Of a stretch of 64,000 nucleotides of DNA, positions 45,274 to 53,658 are shown piece after piece. Position 1 is the stretch's first letter; each line of letters opens with the position of its first letter. The notes below the pieces were generated by a model. That model did no database searches. It was not told where the DNA came from and saw only the letters and a list, made by a program, of their open reading frames with translations. Position numbers and translations under genes: made by a program. The DNA is from an uncultured Mollicutes bacterium (GTDB lineage: Bacteria > Bacillota_I > Bacilli_A > RFN20 > CAG-826): NCBI GenBank assembly GCA_900545015.1, contig UQXJ01000007.1, positions 7,793-71,792 on the forward strand. The letters are read 5' to 3'.

Positions 45274-46095
45274 TTATAAATTAATTAAATTGTTATTCAA
45301 TAAGGAAGTTGTAAGTGTAACGAAATCATTTACACTTAATTCTTCTGCTCTAGATGTTAACGATAATCCCATGTTTTTAAGTATGTTAATTAGAGTCTCT
45401 TTTTCTTTAATAACACAAGATAAATTGTTGATTATTGTTTTTCTTCTATTTGAAAAACATATCTTTGCAATCTTATAAACTAATTTTACAAATTTCATAT
45501 CTCTAGCATCTTTTTTAGTAAGACTAAAAACAATCGATTCAACAGTAGGTTGAGGAAAGAAATTTTCTTTTGAAACAGTTGTTACTTCTTTAACTTCGAA
45601 TAAATAATCAAGAACAACATTAATTGCATTATAATCTTTTCCTTTTAAAGCAGTAAAACGCTTAAAGCATTCTTTTTGCACCATAAAGACTGCTTTTTCT
45701 AAGCGTTCAAACTCTAAAGTTACAAAACTAACAATTTCAGTTGTCATATAATAAGGCAAATTTCCTGAGACTTTTGTTGCAGAAAAATCTTTAAATTTAA
45801 CAATGTTATTTTTAACGACTGTTACACCTTTGTCAGCATAAGATTTATTTAAAAAATCGACAAATTTTGAATCATATTCAACAACTGTTAAGTGTTCAGT
45901 TTTTTTAACAAGCGTATCAGTTAAAGCTCCTAATCCAGGGCCTATTTCTAATACGATATCTTTTTCGTCTATGTTTAGTTCATCAATAATTTTATCAACA
46001 ACTTTTTGATTAATTAAAAAGTTTTGGCCTAATTCTTTTTTAGCATGTGAAGCATTTAATTTAAAGAAATCTATAATCTCATTTACTGTTAACAT
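45274..46095 (-). CDS. rsmA: 16S rRNA (A1518/A1519) dimethyltransferase
   Basis: Dimethylates two adenines at the 3' end of 16S rRNA. Motifs: KKELGQNFLINQKVVDKII, the SAM loop VLEIGPGLGALTDTL, and the catalytic SGNLPYYMTTEIVSF. Length 273. Its start lies within the end of rnmV (17-base overlap). Confidence 0.95.
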   Translation of the reverse strand: MLTVNEIIDFFKLNASHAKKELGQNFLINQKVVDKIIDELNIDEKDIVLEIGPGLGALTDTLVKKTEHLTVVEYDSKFVDFLNKSYADKGVTVVKNNIVKFKDFSATKVSGNLPYYMTTEIVSFVTLEFERLEKAVFMVQKECFKRFTALKGKDYNAINVVLDYLFEVKEVTTVSKENFFPQPTVESIVFSLTKKDARDMKFVKLVYKIAKICFSNRRKTIINNLSCVIKEKETLINILKNMGLSLTSRAEELSVNDFVTLTTSLLNNNLINL

Positions 46096-46639
46096 CTTTT
46101 ATAATCTCCTCTATTTCACTTTTTGAAATATTTAATAAATTAATCTTTTCAAGCATTCTTTTAGTGTTATTAAATCCAATATTTAATCTTTCACACATTA
46201 ATTTTCGTAATTCTTTTGAGCTTTCTATTCCACTTAATCCTAAATCATATAAGTCATTAACGGAAAGATTTCCTTTTTTATGATTTTCGTTAGATTTTAT
46301 ATTTTTAAGCGAATTCAAAACCTCTTCTTTTGTAGATTCAGCCACCCCAACTTTATGATGCTTAATTGAAACTTCTTTTCGTACATAAGCATTTTTAACT
46401 TCAGGAATTTCTTTATTTATTTTGTTTCTAATTTGTAATCCAGGATAATCTGGATCAGTCAAAACAATAATGTCTCTCTTTTTAATCACTTCTTTAAGAT
46501 ATTTAATATCTTTTTCATTAATCGCTGAACCATTAACTTTATAAAAATCAGCGTCTAAAAAAGATGATAAAAAATCAATATCAGACTTGCCTTCGACAAC
46601 AATTAAATCACTTATTTTTTCTTTTGAAATTTTACACAT
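46079..46639 (-). CDS. rnmV: Ribonuclease M5
   Basis: Matures 5S rRNA in low-GC Gram-positives, usually with L18. The TOPRIM domain shows LIVVEGKSDIDFL and IIVLTDPDYPGLQIRNKI, and the C-terminal domain contains LGLSGIESSKELRKLM. 186 residues. The stop is TGA, seen as a genuine stop in this organism. Confidence 0.93.
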   Translation of the reverse strand: MCKISKEKISDLIVVEGKSDIDFLSSFLDADFYKVNGSAINEKDIKYLKEVIKKRDIIVLTDPDYPGLQIRNKINKEIPEVKNAYVRKEVSIKHHKVGVAESTKEEVLNSLKNIKSNENHKKGNLSVNDLYDLGLSGIESSKELRKLMCERLNIGFNNTKRMLEKINLLNISKSEIEEIIKDVNSK

Positions 46640-47420
46640 GGAAAGTTTTTATACTATTACTATATGAGATGTTTTTCATCTCTTCATAAGATATATTTAA
46701 TAATTCAGCTGCGTATTTTACAGTTTCACAAATATATTTAGGTTCATTACTTTTTCCTCTATAAGGAACAGGCGCTAGATAAGGTGCATCAGTTTCAAAA
46801 ACTATCTTATCAAGAGGAATATTTTGAATAACTTCTTTTGTTACTCTACTATTTTTAAAAGTTAAGACACCGCCAAAAGCAATGACATATCCTTCTTTTA
46901 TAAATAATTCAGCCATTTCTTTGCTCCCAGAATAGCAATGCATTACGCCTGCATTATTGATTTTATGAATTTTAATAAAATCATAAAAATCTTGGACCGC
47001 ATCTCGGCAATGTATAGAAACAGGTAAATTTAATTCATTAGCTAAATTAATTTGTTCTAAAAGCATCTTCTTTTGTTTTTCTTTTATTGGTTCGTCTTTT
47101 TCCCAATAATAATCTAGGCCAATTTCACCAATTGCTTTAATATATTCTTTATTTTTTAAATAAAGTTCTCTTAATTTATTAATTGTTGGCTCATCAGAAT
47201 CAAGTAATTTATATCCTTTGTGTTCCGTAGGAATAACACCAATTGCAGCATAAACAAAATCATATTTTTTTGCGATTTCAACTGCTAAAATCGAGCTCTT
47301 CAAATCATACCCAACACACAAAAATTTAGTGACTCCATTTTCTTTAGCTTCAGTAATATATTTATCTAAATTTTTATAAAGAGTTTCATCATTAAGATGA
47401 ATATGTGTATCAAAAATCAT
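46632..47420 (-). CDS. tatD: TatD-family metal-dependent hydrolase
   Basis: A TIM-barrel nuclease or hydrolase of the TatD/YabD family. The metal ligands are seen in FDTHIHLNDE, GEIGLDYYW, SIHCRDAVQDFYD, MHCYSGS and ETDAPYLAPVPYRGK. 262 residues, normal. It lies between mnmE and rnmV; the latter overlaps it by eight bases. Confidence 0.93.
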   Translation of the reverse strand: MIFDTHIHLNDETLYKNLDKYITEAKENGVTKFLCVGYDLKSSILAVEIAKKYDFVYAAIGVIPTEHKGYKLLDSDEPTINKLRELYLKNKEYIKAIGEIGLDYYWEKDEPIKEKQKKMLLEQINLANELNLPVSIHCRDAVQDFYDFIKIHKINNAGVMHCYSGSKEMAELFIKEGYVIAFGGVLTFKNSRVTKEVIQNIPLDKIVFETDAPYLAPVPYRGKSNEPKYICETVKYAAELLNISYEEMKNISYSNSIKTFHV

Positions 47421-47421
47421 T

Positions 47422-48750
47422 TTATTTTCCTACACAAAATCTTGAGAAAATTTCTTTTGCAATATCAAAATCACAATCTTCTCCAGTTAATGACAATACT
47501 TTAAGATATGTTTCACGTAATTTTGAATTAATAATATCGATTGGAAGTTCTTGTTTTACATCAAATAAAATTGATTCCAAAGAATCTTTAACACTCTTCA
47601 AAATACCAAGATCTCTTGTGTTAGCAATTGATGGATTATCATAATTTTCTTTCTTTAAATCAAGTAAATTTAAGATTGCTTCTTTTAAAGGTTCAATATC
47701 TTTTTTAAGAGCACTTACATATACACATTTTTTATCTTTATTATATGTATTTTTATCTTTTTTATTATAGACAACGATTGTTTTTTTATTTTTCACTAAA
47801 TCTAAAATTTCTTTATCTTCATCATCGAGATTTTCACTATCAAAAACAGCTAAAACAATATCACTCTTTTTAAGTAATTTTATACTTTTATCAATGCCAA
47901 TTTTTTCAACTGTATCATCAGATTCTCTAATTCCAGCAGTGTCATAAAGGTTACAAACAATTCCGTTTAAATTGATTTTCCCTTCAACAACATCACGTGT
48001 AGTTCCTTTGATATCAGTAACAATTGCTTTATCTTCTTTAATTAATGCATTTAAAATTGAAGATTTACCAACGTTTGGTTTACCAACAATCGCAATATTA
48101 ATACCATCTTTAATAATGTTTCCTTTAACACCGTTTTTAATTAATTCTTTAATATAATTGATATTTTTATTACAAATTTCGACTATTTTTTCGTTATTTG
48201 CTTCTTCAATATCTGTATATTCAGGATAATCTATATTAACTTCAATTAAACTTAAAAGGTCACCTAAATCCTTTTTTATAGGTGTAACTAATTTAGATGT
48301 ATCACCCTTTAAAGCCATGAGAGATAGTTTTTTACTTTCTTCAGTTTCGGCATTAATAAGATCATTAATTGATTCAGCTTGCATGAGGTTCATTTTTCCA
48401 TGAAGATAAGCTCTGCTTGTAAATTCTCCTCCAGTTGCAAGTCTTGCACCATTTTTTAAAGCAACTTCAATAATTTTATTAAAAATTAAAGGGGAACCAT
48501 GAGAAATAATTTCAACGCTATCTTCACCAGTAAATGAGTGAGGATTTTTATAAGCAAGTAAAATTACTTCATCAATTAATTCATCTTCATCTTTAACAAA
48601 TCCGTAAATTATTGAACTTCTTTCTACTTTTGTTAAATCTTTTGTAAAGAATTTTGAAACAATAAAAAAACAATCGTCACCACTAAATCTAACGATAGAT
48701 AACGCGCTTTTTAAAGGTGCAGTTGCTAGTGCGACGATTGTTTCGTTCAT
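47422..48750 (-). CDS. mnmE: tRNA modification GTPase MnmE
   Basis: With MnmG, installs the cmnm5 group on wobble uridine of several tRNAs. The N-terminal folate-binding domain begins ETIVALATAPLKSALSIVRF. The G domain, inside a helical domain, has VGKPNVGKSSILNALI, DIKGTTRDVVEG, YDTAGIRESDD and YNKKDKN. The C-terminus FSRFCVGK keeps the conserved catalytic cysteine. 442 residues. Confidence 0.97.
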   Translation of the reverse strand: MNETIVALATAPLKSALSIVRFSGDDCFFIVSKFFTKDLTKVERSSIIYGFVKDEDELIDEVILLAYKNPHSFTGEDSVEIISHGSPLIFNKIIEVALKNGARLATGGEFTSRAYLHGKMNLMQAESINDLINAETEESKKLSLMALKGDTSKLVTPIKKDLGDLLSLIEVNIDYPEYTDIEEANNEKIVEICNKNINYIKELIKNGVKGNIIKDGINIAIVGKPNVGKSSILNALIKEDKAIVTDIKGTTRDVVEGKINLNGIVCNLYDTAGIRESDDTVEKIGIDKSIKLLKKSDIVLAVFDSENLDDEDKEILDLVKNKKTIVVYNKKDKNTYNKDKKCVYVSALKKDIEPLKEAILNLLDLKKENYDNPSIANTRDLGILKSVKDSLESILFDVKQELPIDIINSKLRETYLKVLSLTGEDCDFDIAKEIFSRFCVGK

Positions 48751-48755
48751 AAAAA

Positions 48756-49427
48756 TTATTCAGCGACTTCTGTATTATCAGCTGAAGTTTCGTTATTTTG
48801 AGTTTCTTCTTTGTTGTCAGTATCTACAAAACCAACAAATTTAACAACGATAGCTCTGTTTTTTCCATCACCAACTGATTCAGTTTTAATGCCTTTCCAT
48901 GTTGAAAGAGCATTATGGACTTTCTTTCTTTCATCTGGTGTCATAGGATTTAATTTTACATCAACATGTGTTCTTAAAACTTCTTTAGCTGCCTTTTTTG
49001 CAATAAAGATAACTTTGCTATATTTCTTATCTTTATAATTTCCAACATCTAAAAGAATTCTAAACTTCTTTCTGAAAGTTGTGGAAACAGCTAATTTTGT
49101 TAATTCATTTAATGATTGAAGTGAACTTCCGTTATTTCCAATTAAAACAGAGTTATTATTTGTTTCGATTAAAATTTTAATAACATCATCTCTATAGAAT
49201 GTTCTTAAACTTGCATCTAAGCCTAAAGCATGGCAAACATCTTTAATATAGTTTTCTGCAAATTCAATGACATCACCAATTTCATCAACTGAAATAGTAA
49301 CTTTTTTGACAAATAATCCCTTTTTTTCTTCTTCTATTTTATAAATGATTTCTTCAGGAGCAACACCGAAATCTTTGCTTGCTTCTAAAAGACAATCTTC
49401 TAATGTTTTTGCTGTATATTTTTTCAT
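48756..49427 (-). CDS. khpB: RNA-binding protein KhpB (Jag)
   Basis: A 223-residue protein with three domains: Jag-N (about 1-50, KKYTAKTLEDCLLEASKDFG), a KH domain (about 75-150, with LIGNNGSSLQSLNELT) and an R3H domain (about 155-205, with NALSTWKGIKTESVGDGKNR). It partners with KhpA in RNA binding and cell-size control. The acidic Asn/Glu tail is probably disordered. It lies between yidC and mnmE as in most Firmicutes. Confidence 0.93.
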   Translation of the reverse strand: MKKYTAKTLEDCLLEASKDFGVAPEEIIYKIEEEKKGLFVKKVTISVDEIGDVIEFAENYIKDVCHALGLDASLRTFYRDDVIKILIETNNNSVLIGNNGSSLQSLNELTKLAVSTTFRKKFRILLDVGNYKDKKYSKVIFIAKKAAKEVLRTHVDVKLNPMTPDERKKVHNALSTWKGIKTESVGDGKNRAIVVKFVGFVDTDNKEETQNNETSADNTEVAE

Positions 49428-49430
49428 ATA

Positions 49431-51275
49431 TTAAGCACCCTTTCTATCACTGTTTTTCTTTGATTTTTCCATAAATATAATGTGTAAAAGAACACTTTGG
49501 AGAATACTAATAAGAGCACCCATTAACCAGTAAACACCCATAGCCGATGGTAAATTGAAGCCCATGAACACGATCATAATTGTCATTGCCCATTGAGTAT
49601 ATTTCATTGTTTTATTAGTTTCGTTTGTTGCAGCACTATTACCAGTTTTTGTAATAGTTTTCATTCTCTTCTTATTTAACCAATTAGGAATAAGCATTGA
49701 GCAAATTTGAGCAGCACTCATTAATAAAATTAATACTAATGCTGTCCACCAACCTGGATTTGCTGGCCATCCACTAACACTAGTTAACGCACCCCAAATT
49801 GTATCACTAAGTCTTAAGCCTAAAACAGCGTCTCTACTGAGTGAAGCACTACCTGTTAAAGCGTTCCAAACAGAGATAAATACAGGGAATTGAATAACAA
49901 TAACAAGCATTGATGCAAATGGATGCACTTTATTCTTTTTATATAAAGCCATTTGTGCAGATGCTAATTTTTGTTTTTCGTATTGATTTGTATTAGCGTT
50001 TGGATATTTTTGTTGTAATTTAGCAATTTCTGGTTGTAAGAAACTCATCTTTTGTTGAGAAATTGTTGATGGTAATGTGATAAGTAAGAATAAAATTCTA
50101 ACAATCAAAGTTGTAAGAATAACAGCTAAGATTTGTCCGCCACCATTCATTCCAAAAGCATGTGATAAATTTTCAACTAAAGCTGAAATCGGATAAACAA
50201 ATAATCCTTCAAGGAATCCGTGTTTTGTAAAAGCTTCACCCCATCCTTGATAGAAATCTTTTCCTTTTCCTTGAATTAAAACTGTATCATTAAGCGGATC
50301 GTTATTAACATGTCCATAGAATCCATCATCCATAGTAATACATGTTTTAACTTGAGCAACTTTTTGAGTTAAAGTATTTTCATAAAGTGTTAAATATTTA
50401 TCACTCATTCCTTCATCACTATTTATTACATTATTTTTAATAATTTTATCATTCCATTTTTTAATGTTAACAAATCTATCATTAGCATCTGATTCACTGT
50501 AGAATTTTGTGCTTCCAAAGTTAGCAAAAAGTGATCTATTTCTTCCTAAATAAGTAATAGAATCTTTTTCACCTTCACCATTAAGCATTTTATTTAATAA
50601 TGCTTCGTTAGTTGTATCTTTTTTGAATTCTTTATAATCTTCATAAGTGTAACCATAAACATCTTGATATGTTAAAGATTCTTTAGTTTTACCTTTAAAA
50701 TATCCAGTTGTTGATGTTGCATTATTAATTACAGCATCAATTACTTTATTTTCTAAAAAATTAAAGTATGAAAAAGATGGTACCGAGATACCATTTGAAG
50801 ATGCGGTAGAAATTAAATTTGAAGTAAATTCAGAAAAGCCGAAAACATAAGATGTATTTTTTGTTGCATTTGTTGAACTATCAATAATACCATTAATAAG
50901 TTCAATCTTAACTGGCTTAATTGTCTTTAAATTTGAATTAAAAGTATTAAAAACAGCACCATTAAATGCTGTTTCATCATTTGCACACTTAACAGAAACG
51001 TATTTATTTTCTGCTTCACTATAAAACGAGACACTTAAATTTGATTTTGAACGACTTGCTTCGTTAAATCCTTCTGTCTTAGTTGCAAATGTATCAAGAA
51101 TATAATCAATTCCATCACTTTCATTTTCAAAGAATCTAGTATTTAAGCCATCATAGCCAAACATATAGTTAGCTGTATCAGCTTCAGAACAAAATGAGTT
51201 ACAGCTAGATAAGGCAAATGCACTAAAAATCACAGCTGCAATTCCTAAAAATTTGTTTCTTTTCTTTTTATCCAT
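49431..51275 (-). CDS. yidC: YidC/OxaA membrane insertase, long lipoprotein form
   Basis: Inserts membrane proteins with or without SecYEG. The N-terminus is a lipoprotein signal: KKKRNK, hydrophobic stretch, then LSSC with Cys25 as lipidation site. The conserved insertase core occupies about residues 350-600, with TLIVRILFLLITLP carrying the conserved groove arginine, QQKMSFLQPEIAKLQQKYPN and FPVFISVWNALTG. Between them are about 320 residues of extracytoplasmic, Ser/Thr/Asn-rich sequence absent from ordinary Gram-positive YidC (about 260-290 residues). It is in the expected place between rnpA and khpB. Confidence 0.93.
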   Translation of the reverse strand: MDKKKRNKFLGIAAVIFSAFALSSCNSFCSEADTANYMFGYDGLNTRFFENESDGIDYILDTFATKTEGFNEASRSKSNLSVSFYSEAENKYVSVKCANDETAFNGAVFNTFNSNLKTIKPVKIELINGIIDSSTNATKNTSYVFGFSEFTSNLISTASSNGISVPSFSYFNFLENKVIDAVINNATSTTGYFKGKTKESLTYQDVYGYTYEDYKEFKKDTTNEALLNKMLNGEGEKDSITYLGRNRSLFANFGSTKFYSESDANDRFVNIKKWNDKIIKNNVINSDEGMSDKYLTLYENTLTQKVAQVKTCITMDDGFYGHVNNDPLNDTVLIQGKGKDFYQGWGEAFTKHGFLEGLFVYPISALVENLSHAFGMNGGGQILAVILTTLIVRILFLLITLPSTISQQKMSFLQPEIAKLQQKYPNANTNQYEKQKLASAQMALYKKNKVHPFASMLVIVIQFPVFISVWNALTGSASLSRDAVLGLRLSDTIWGALTSVSGWPANPGWWTALVLILLMSAAQICSMLIPNWLNKKRMKTITKTGNSAATNETNKTMKYTQWAMTIMIVFMGFNLPSAMGVYWLMGALISILQSVLLHIIFMEKSKKNSDRKGA

Positions 51276-51608
51276 TCAATTCTCCTTAATAGAATTAATT
51301 AAATTAACGAGTAAATCTTTATTTTTATTGAATTCATCAACACTGTATTTTTTATTAATAACTATAATGAAATCTTTACTAACATTTTTATACTCTAAAC
51401 ACGAGTCTACAATTGCTCGTACTTGTCTTTTGATTTTAACTCTTGTTACTGCATTACCATTCTTTTTAGTAACTAGTAATCCTACTCTAGAATATCCAAA
51501 ATCGTTTTTACGAAAATATACAGTATAAATTTCGTTTCTTTTAAAGTTTCGTAAATCTAAAATTTCTTTAAATTCTCTATATTTTTTTACTCGATTAATT
51601 TCTTTCAT
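51276..51608 (-). CDS. rnpA: Ribonuclease P protein component
   Basis: Basic protein that binds the RNase P RNA and precursor tRNA leader. The 110-residue sequence contains VKKYREFKEILDLRN, the central VGLLVTKKNGNAVTRVKIKR with the RNR-like motif, and DFIIVINKK. Its ATG overlaps the rpmH stop (TAATG). Confidence 0.95.
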   Translation of the reverse strand: MKEINRVKKYREFKEILDLRNFKRNEIYTVYFRKNDFGYSRVGLLVTKKNGNAVTRVKIKRQVRAIVDSCLEYKNVSKDFIIVINKKYSVDEFNKNKDLLVNLINSIKEN

Positions 51609-51757
51609 TACTTAGTTCTTGTGTTAACTGTTAAGACTTTTCTTCCTTTTTTTCTTCTTAGAGCAAGTACTTTTCTTCCGTGTCCAGTTGCCATTCTAGC
51701 TCTGAATCCATGTACTCTAGCTTTGTGTAATTTACTTGGTTGGTATGTTCTTTTCAT
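51608..51757 (-). CDS. rpmH: 50S ribosomal protein L34
   Basis: A 49-residue basic protein, MKRTYQPSKLHKARVHGF to KKGRKVLTVNTRTK, the standard L34 with slight extension. AGGAGG lies eight bases before ATG. It heads the long minus-strand run rpmH-rnpA-yidC-khpB-mnmE and marks the left side of the origin. Confidence 0.97.
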   Translation of the reverse strand: MKRTYQPSKLHKARVHGFRARMATGHGRKVLALRRKKGRKVLTVNTRTK

Positions 51758-51787
51758 AATATAATCCTCCTAAAATATGCAAATGAA

Positions 51788-51817
51788 ATTATATATGTAT
51801 ATATACATATAAGTCAA
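51788..51817 (-). promoter_or_regulatory. rpmH operon promoter with a palindromic spacer
   Basis: On the minus strand TTGACT (51812-51817) and TATAAT (51788-51793) are 18 bases apart. Nearly the entire spacer belongs to a perfect 20-base palindrome (TATATGTATA and its reverse complement, 51792-51811). Confidence 0.7.
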
Positions 51818-51879
51818 TAAATTATACTTTTCCATAAAATTTTGAGCAAATGTTTTAAATAAAATTTGTTATTTGATTT

Positions 51880-52160
51880 TATAATTTATCAACAATCACT
51901 TTTAAAAGTTTTCCCCACATCAACATATGTGTATATAGCAAAATTTCTCCTTGTAGAAAAGATGTTAGAAGTATTGATTTATAAAAGAATTTTCGATGTG
52001 GAATTAAAAATATTTGTGGAAAACTTTTTATACTTTTCCACATTATCAACATTGATAAGTTTATATACACAAGTTTTACACATTGCATTATGTGGATAAG
52101 TTAAAATATACGACTATAATCAGTATAATTAAATAGTTTTCAATGTGGAAAACTTTTTAT
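51880..52160. other. oriC: Origin of replication, box cluster upstream of dnaA
   Basis: The 462-base gap between rpmH and dnaA has no credible gene. It holds many DnaA-box matches: TTATCAACA at 51886 and 52043, TGTGGATAA (perfect reverse box) at 52091, TTTTCCACA at 52034, TGTGGAAAA at 52015 and 52144, TTTTACACA at 52074, and others one base off. It is highly AT-rich. Position and box density make it the upstream half of a bipartite origin of Firmicute type. Confidence 0.88.
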
Positions 52161-52181
52161 AAGGTCTTTCTTCGTTTTTAT

Positions 52182-52210
52182 TTGACATCTTTTGCGATAA
52201 AATATATAAG
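52182..52210 (+). promoter_or_regulatory. dnaA promoter
   Basis: A perfect TTGACA (52182-52187) and TATAAG (52205-52210) are 17 bases apart. The start site would fall only two to four bases before ATG 52220. Alternative TATAAT hexamers at 52115 and 52124 have no good -35. Confidence 0.55.
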
Positions 52211-52219
52211 GTATATTTT

Positions 52220-53575
52220 ATGAACGAAACATCTTTAACACAGAACTATATTTTACGGAGCAAAGTATTAGATAAAATTTCTAAAAAAATCGATAAGCAA
52301 ACATTTGATACTTTTCTCAAAAACACGAAAATTTATAGCATGGATAATGAAAATGTCATTATTTCGTGTGATTCAATTTTATCAAAAGCAATTTTGAACG
52401 ATAAATTTGCTAAAGAAATCGAAGATTTAATTCAAATCGAAACAGGTAATAAATACATTGTTGTTTTTAACGTTGAATCAGAATTAATTAATTCAAGCAA
52501 ACCTAAAGAAGAATATTCATCTTCATTCTTTCAAAATTCAATAATTCAACCTGAATTTACTTTTGATAATTTTGTTGTTGGACCAAGTAATTCTGAAGCT
52601 CAAAAAGCATCATTAATTGTTGCTTCGACTCCAGGATCAATGTTCCAAACTTTATTTATTTATGGTGGTAGTGGACTTGGAAAAACTCACTTATTAAACG
52701 CTATCGGAAATTATATAAAGCAAGCTACACCAGAGAAAAAAGTTCTCTATACAAGCAGTCAAGATTTCTTAAATGAATACCTCGATTATGTAAATGGAGA
52801 TAACAAAAAAGAACAGCTTTTTAAATTCTTAAAGCAATTTGATGTTTTACTTATAGACGACATTCAAATGCTTAAAGATAAGCGCAAAACTCAAGAATTT
52901 TTCTTTAATATCTACGAAGATTTTAGGCAAAATCGTAAACAAGTTTGTATTACAAGTGATAAGTTGCCTGGCGAACTCGATGGTATTGATACACGTATTA
53001 TTACCCGTTTTACAAGTGGTTTAAGTGTTCCAGTACATCAACCAGATTCAGCAACTTGTAAAGAAATTTTAAAGAAAAAAATCCAAGCTAGTGGCATTAG
53101 TTTATCTCAGTATGACGATGATGTTTTGGACTTCATGGCAGATAAATTTAAAGACTCAATTAGAAGCTTAGAAGGCGCATTATTAAGATTAAATTTCTAT
53201 GCTTCATTTAGCCACGCTGAGCATATTGATTTACCACTTTGTTGTGAGGCCTTAGGAACAATAATTGATGTTAAAAACGCTAATAAAGTTCTCACTGAAC
53301 AACAAATTTTATCAACAGTCGCTAAATATTATGATTTAAGTGTTGCTCAAATTACCGGAAAAATTAAAACAGCAAACATTATGCTTCCTCGACATATCGC
53401 AATTTATTTAATTAGAGATATGCTCGACATGCCACTTAAAAAAATAGGTAAAGTTTTCTCAAATAGAGATCACTCAACCATTATGCATAGTGTGGATAAA
53501 ATCCAAGAAATGTTGAAAACAGATAAACAACTTCAAGAAGCAATCGATGATATAAAAAGTCGATTACAATCGTAA
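52220..53575 (+). CDS. dnaA: Chromosomal replication initiator DnaA
   Basis: Binds DnaA boxes and opens the origin. The 451-residue protein has the N-terminal helicase-interaction domain (about 1-80), the AAA+ domain with Walker A YGGSGLGKTHLLNAIG, Walker B LLIDDIQMLKDKRKTQEFFF and the sensor region ITSDKLPGELDG, and the C-terminal box-binding helix-turn-helix with FSNRDHSTIMHSVDKI. It is flanked by DnaA boxes on both sides. Confidence 0.98.
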   Translation: MNETSLTQNYILRSKVLDKISKKIDKQTFDTFLKNTKIYSMDNENVIISCDSILSKAILNDKFAKEIEDLIQIETGNKYIVVFNVESELINSSKPKEEYSSSFFQNSIIQPEFTFDNFVVGPSNSEAQKASLIVASTPGSMFQTLFIYGGSGLGKTHLLNAIGNYIKQATPEKKVLYTSSQDFLNEYLDYVNGDNKKEQLFKFLKQFDVLLIDDIQMLKDKRKTQEFFFNIYEDFRQNRKQVCITSDKLPGELDGIDTRIITRFTSGLSVPVHQPDSATCKEILKKKIQASGISLSQYDDDVLDFMADKFKDSIRSLEGALLRLNFYASFSHAEHIDLPLCCEALGTIIDVKNANKVLTEQQILSTVAKYYDLSVAQITGKIKTANIMLPRHIAIYLIRDMLDMPLKKIGKVFSNRDHSTIMHSVDKIQEMLKTDKQLQEAIDDIKSRLQS

Positions 53576-53607
53576 AATTTTATAAAAATAAGTATCAAAA
53601 AAGTGTC

Positions 53608-53641
53608 TAATCCACAATTTCCACACACATTATTATTACTA
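53608..53641 (+). other. Downstream origin element: DnaA boxes and DnaA-trio
   Basis: In the 83-base dnaA-dnaN gap, TAATCCACA (53608-53616) and ATTTCCACA (53617-53625) are followed after CACA by TTA TTA TTA CTA (53630-53641), the pattern of DnaA-trio repeats next to a box that forms the basal unwinding system in Bacillus. Unwinding probably begins here. Confidence 0.7.
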
Positions 53642-53658
53642 AATAAAGGAGTATATAA

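Noticed and set aside
51866..52099. Small frames on both strands in the origin
   Set aside because: They overlap the DnaA-box cluster, lack ribosome sites and have no similarity to known small proteins.
52881..52901. Match to the dispersed element (GCAAAACTCAAG then AATTTTTC) in dnaA
   Set aside because: The codons encode the conserved DnaA stretch KRKTQEFF, so protein constraint explains the similarity.
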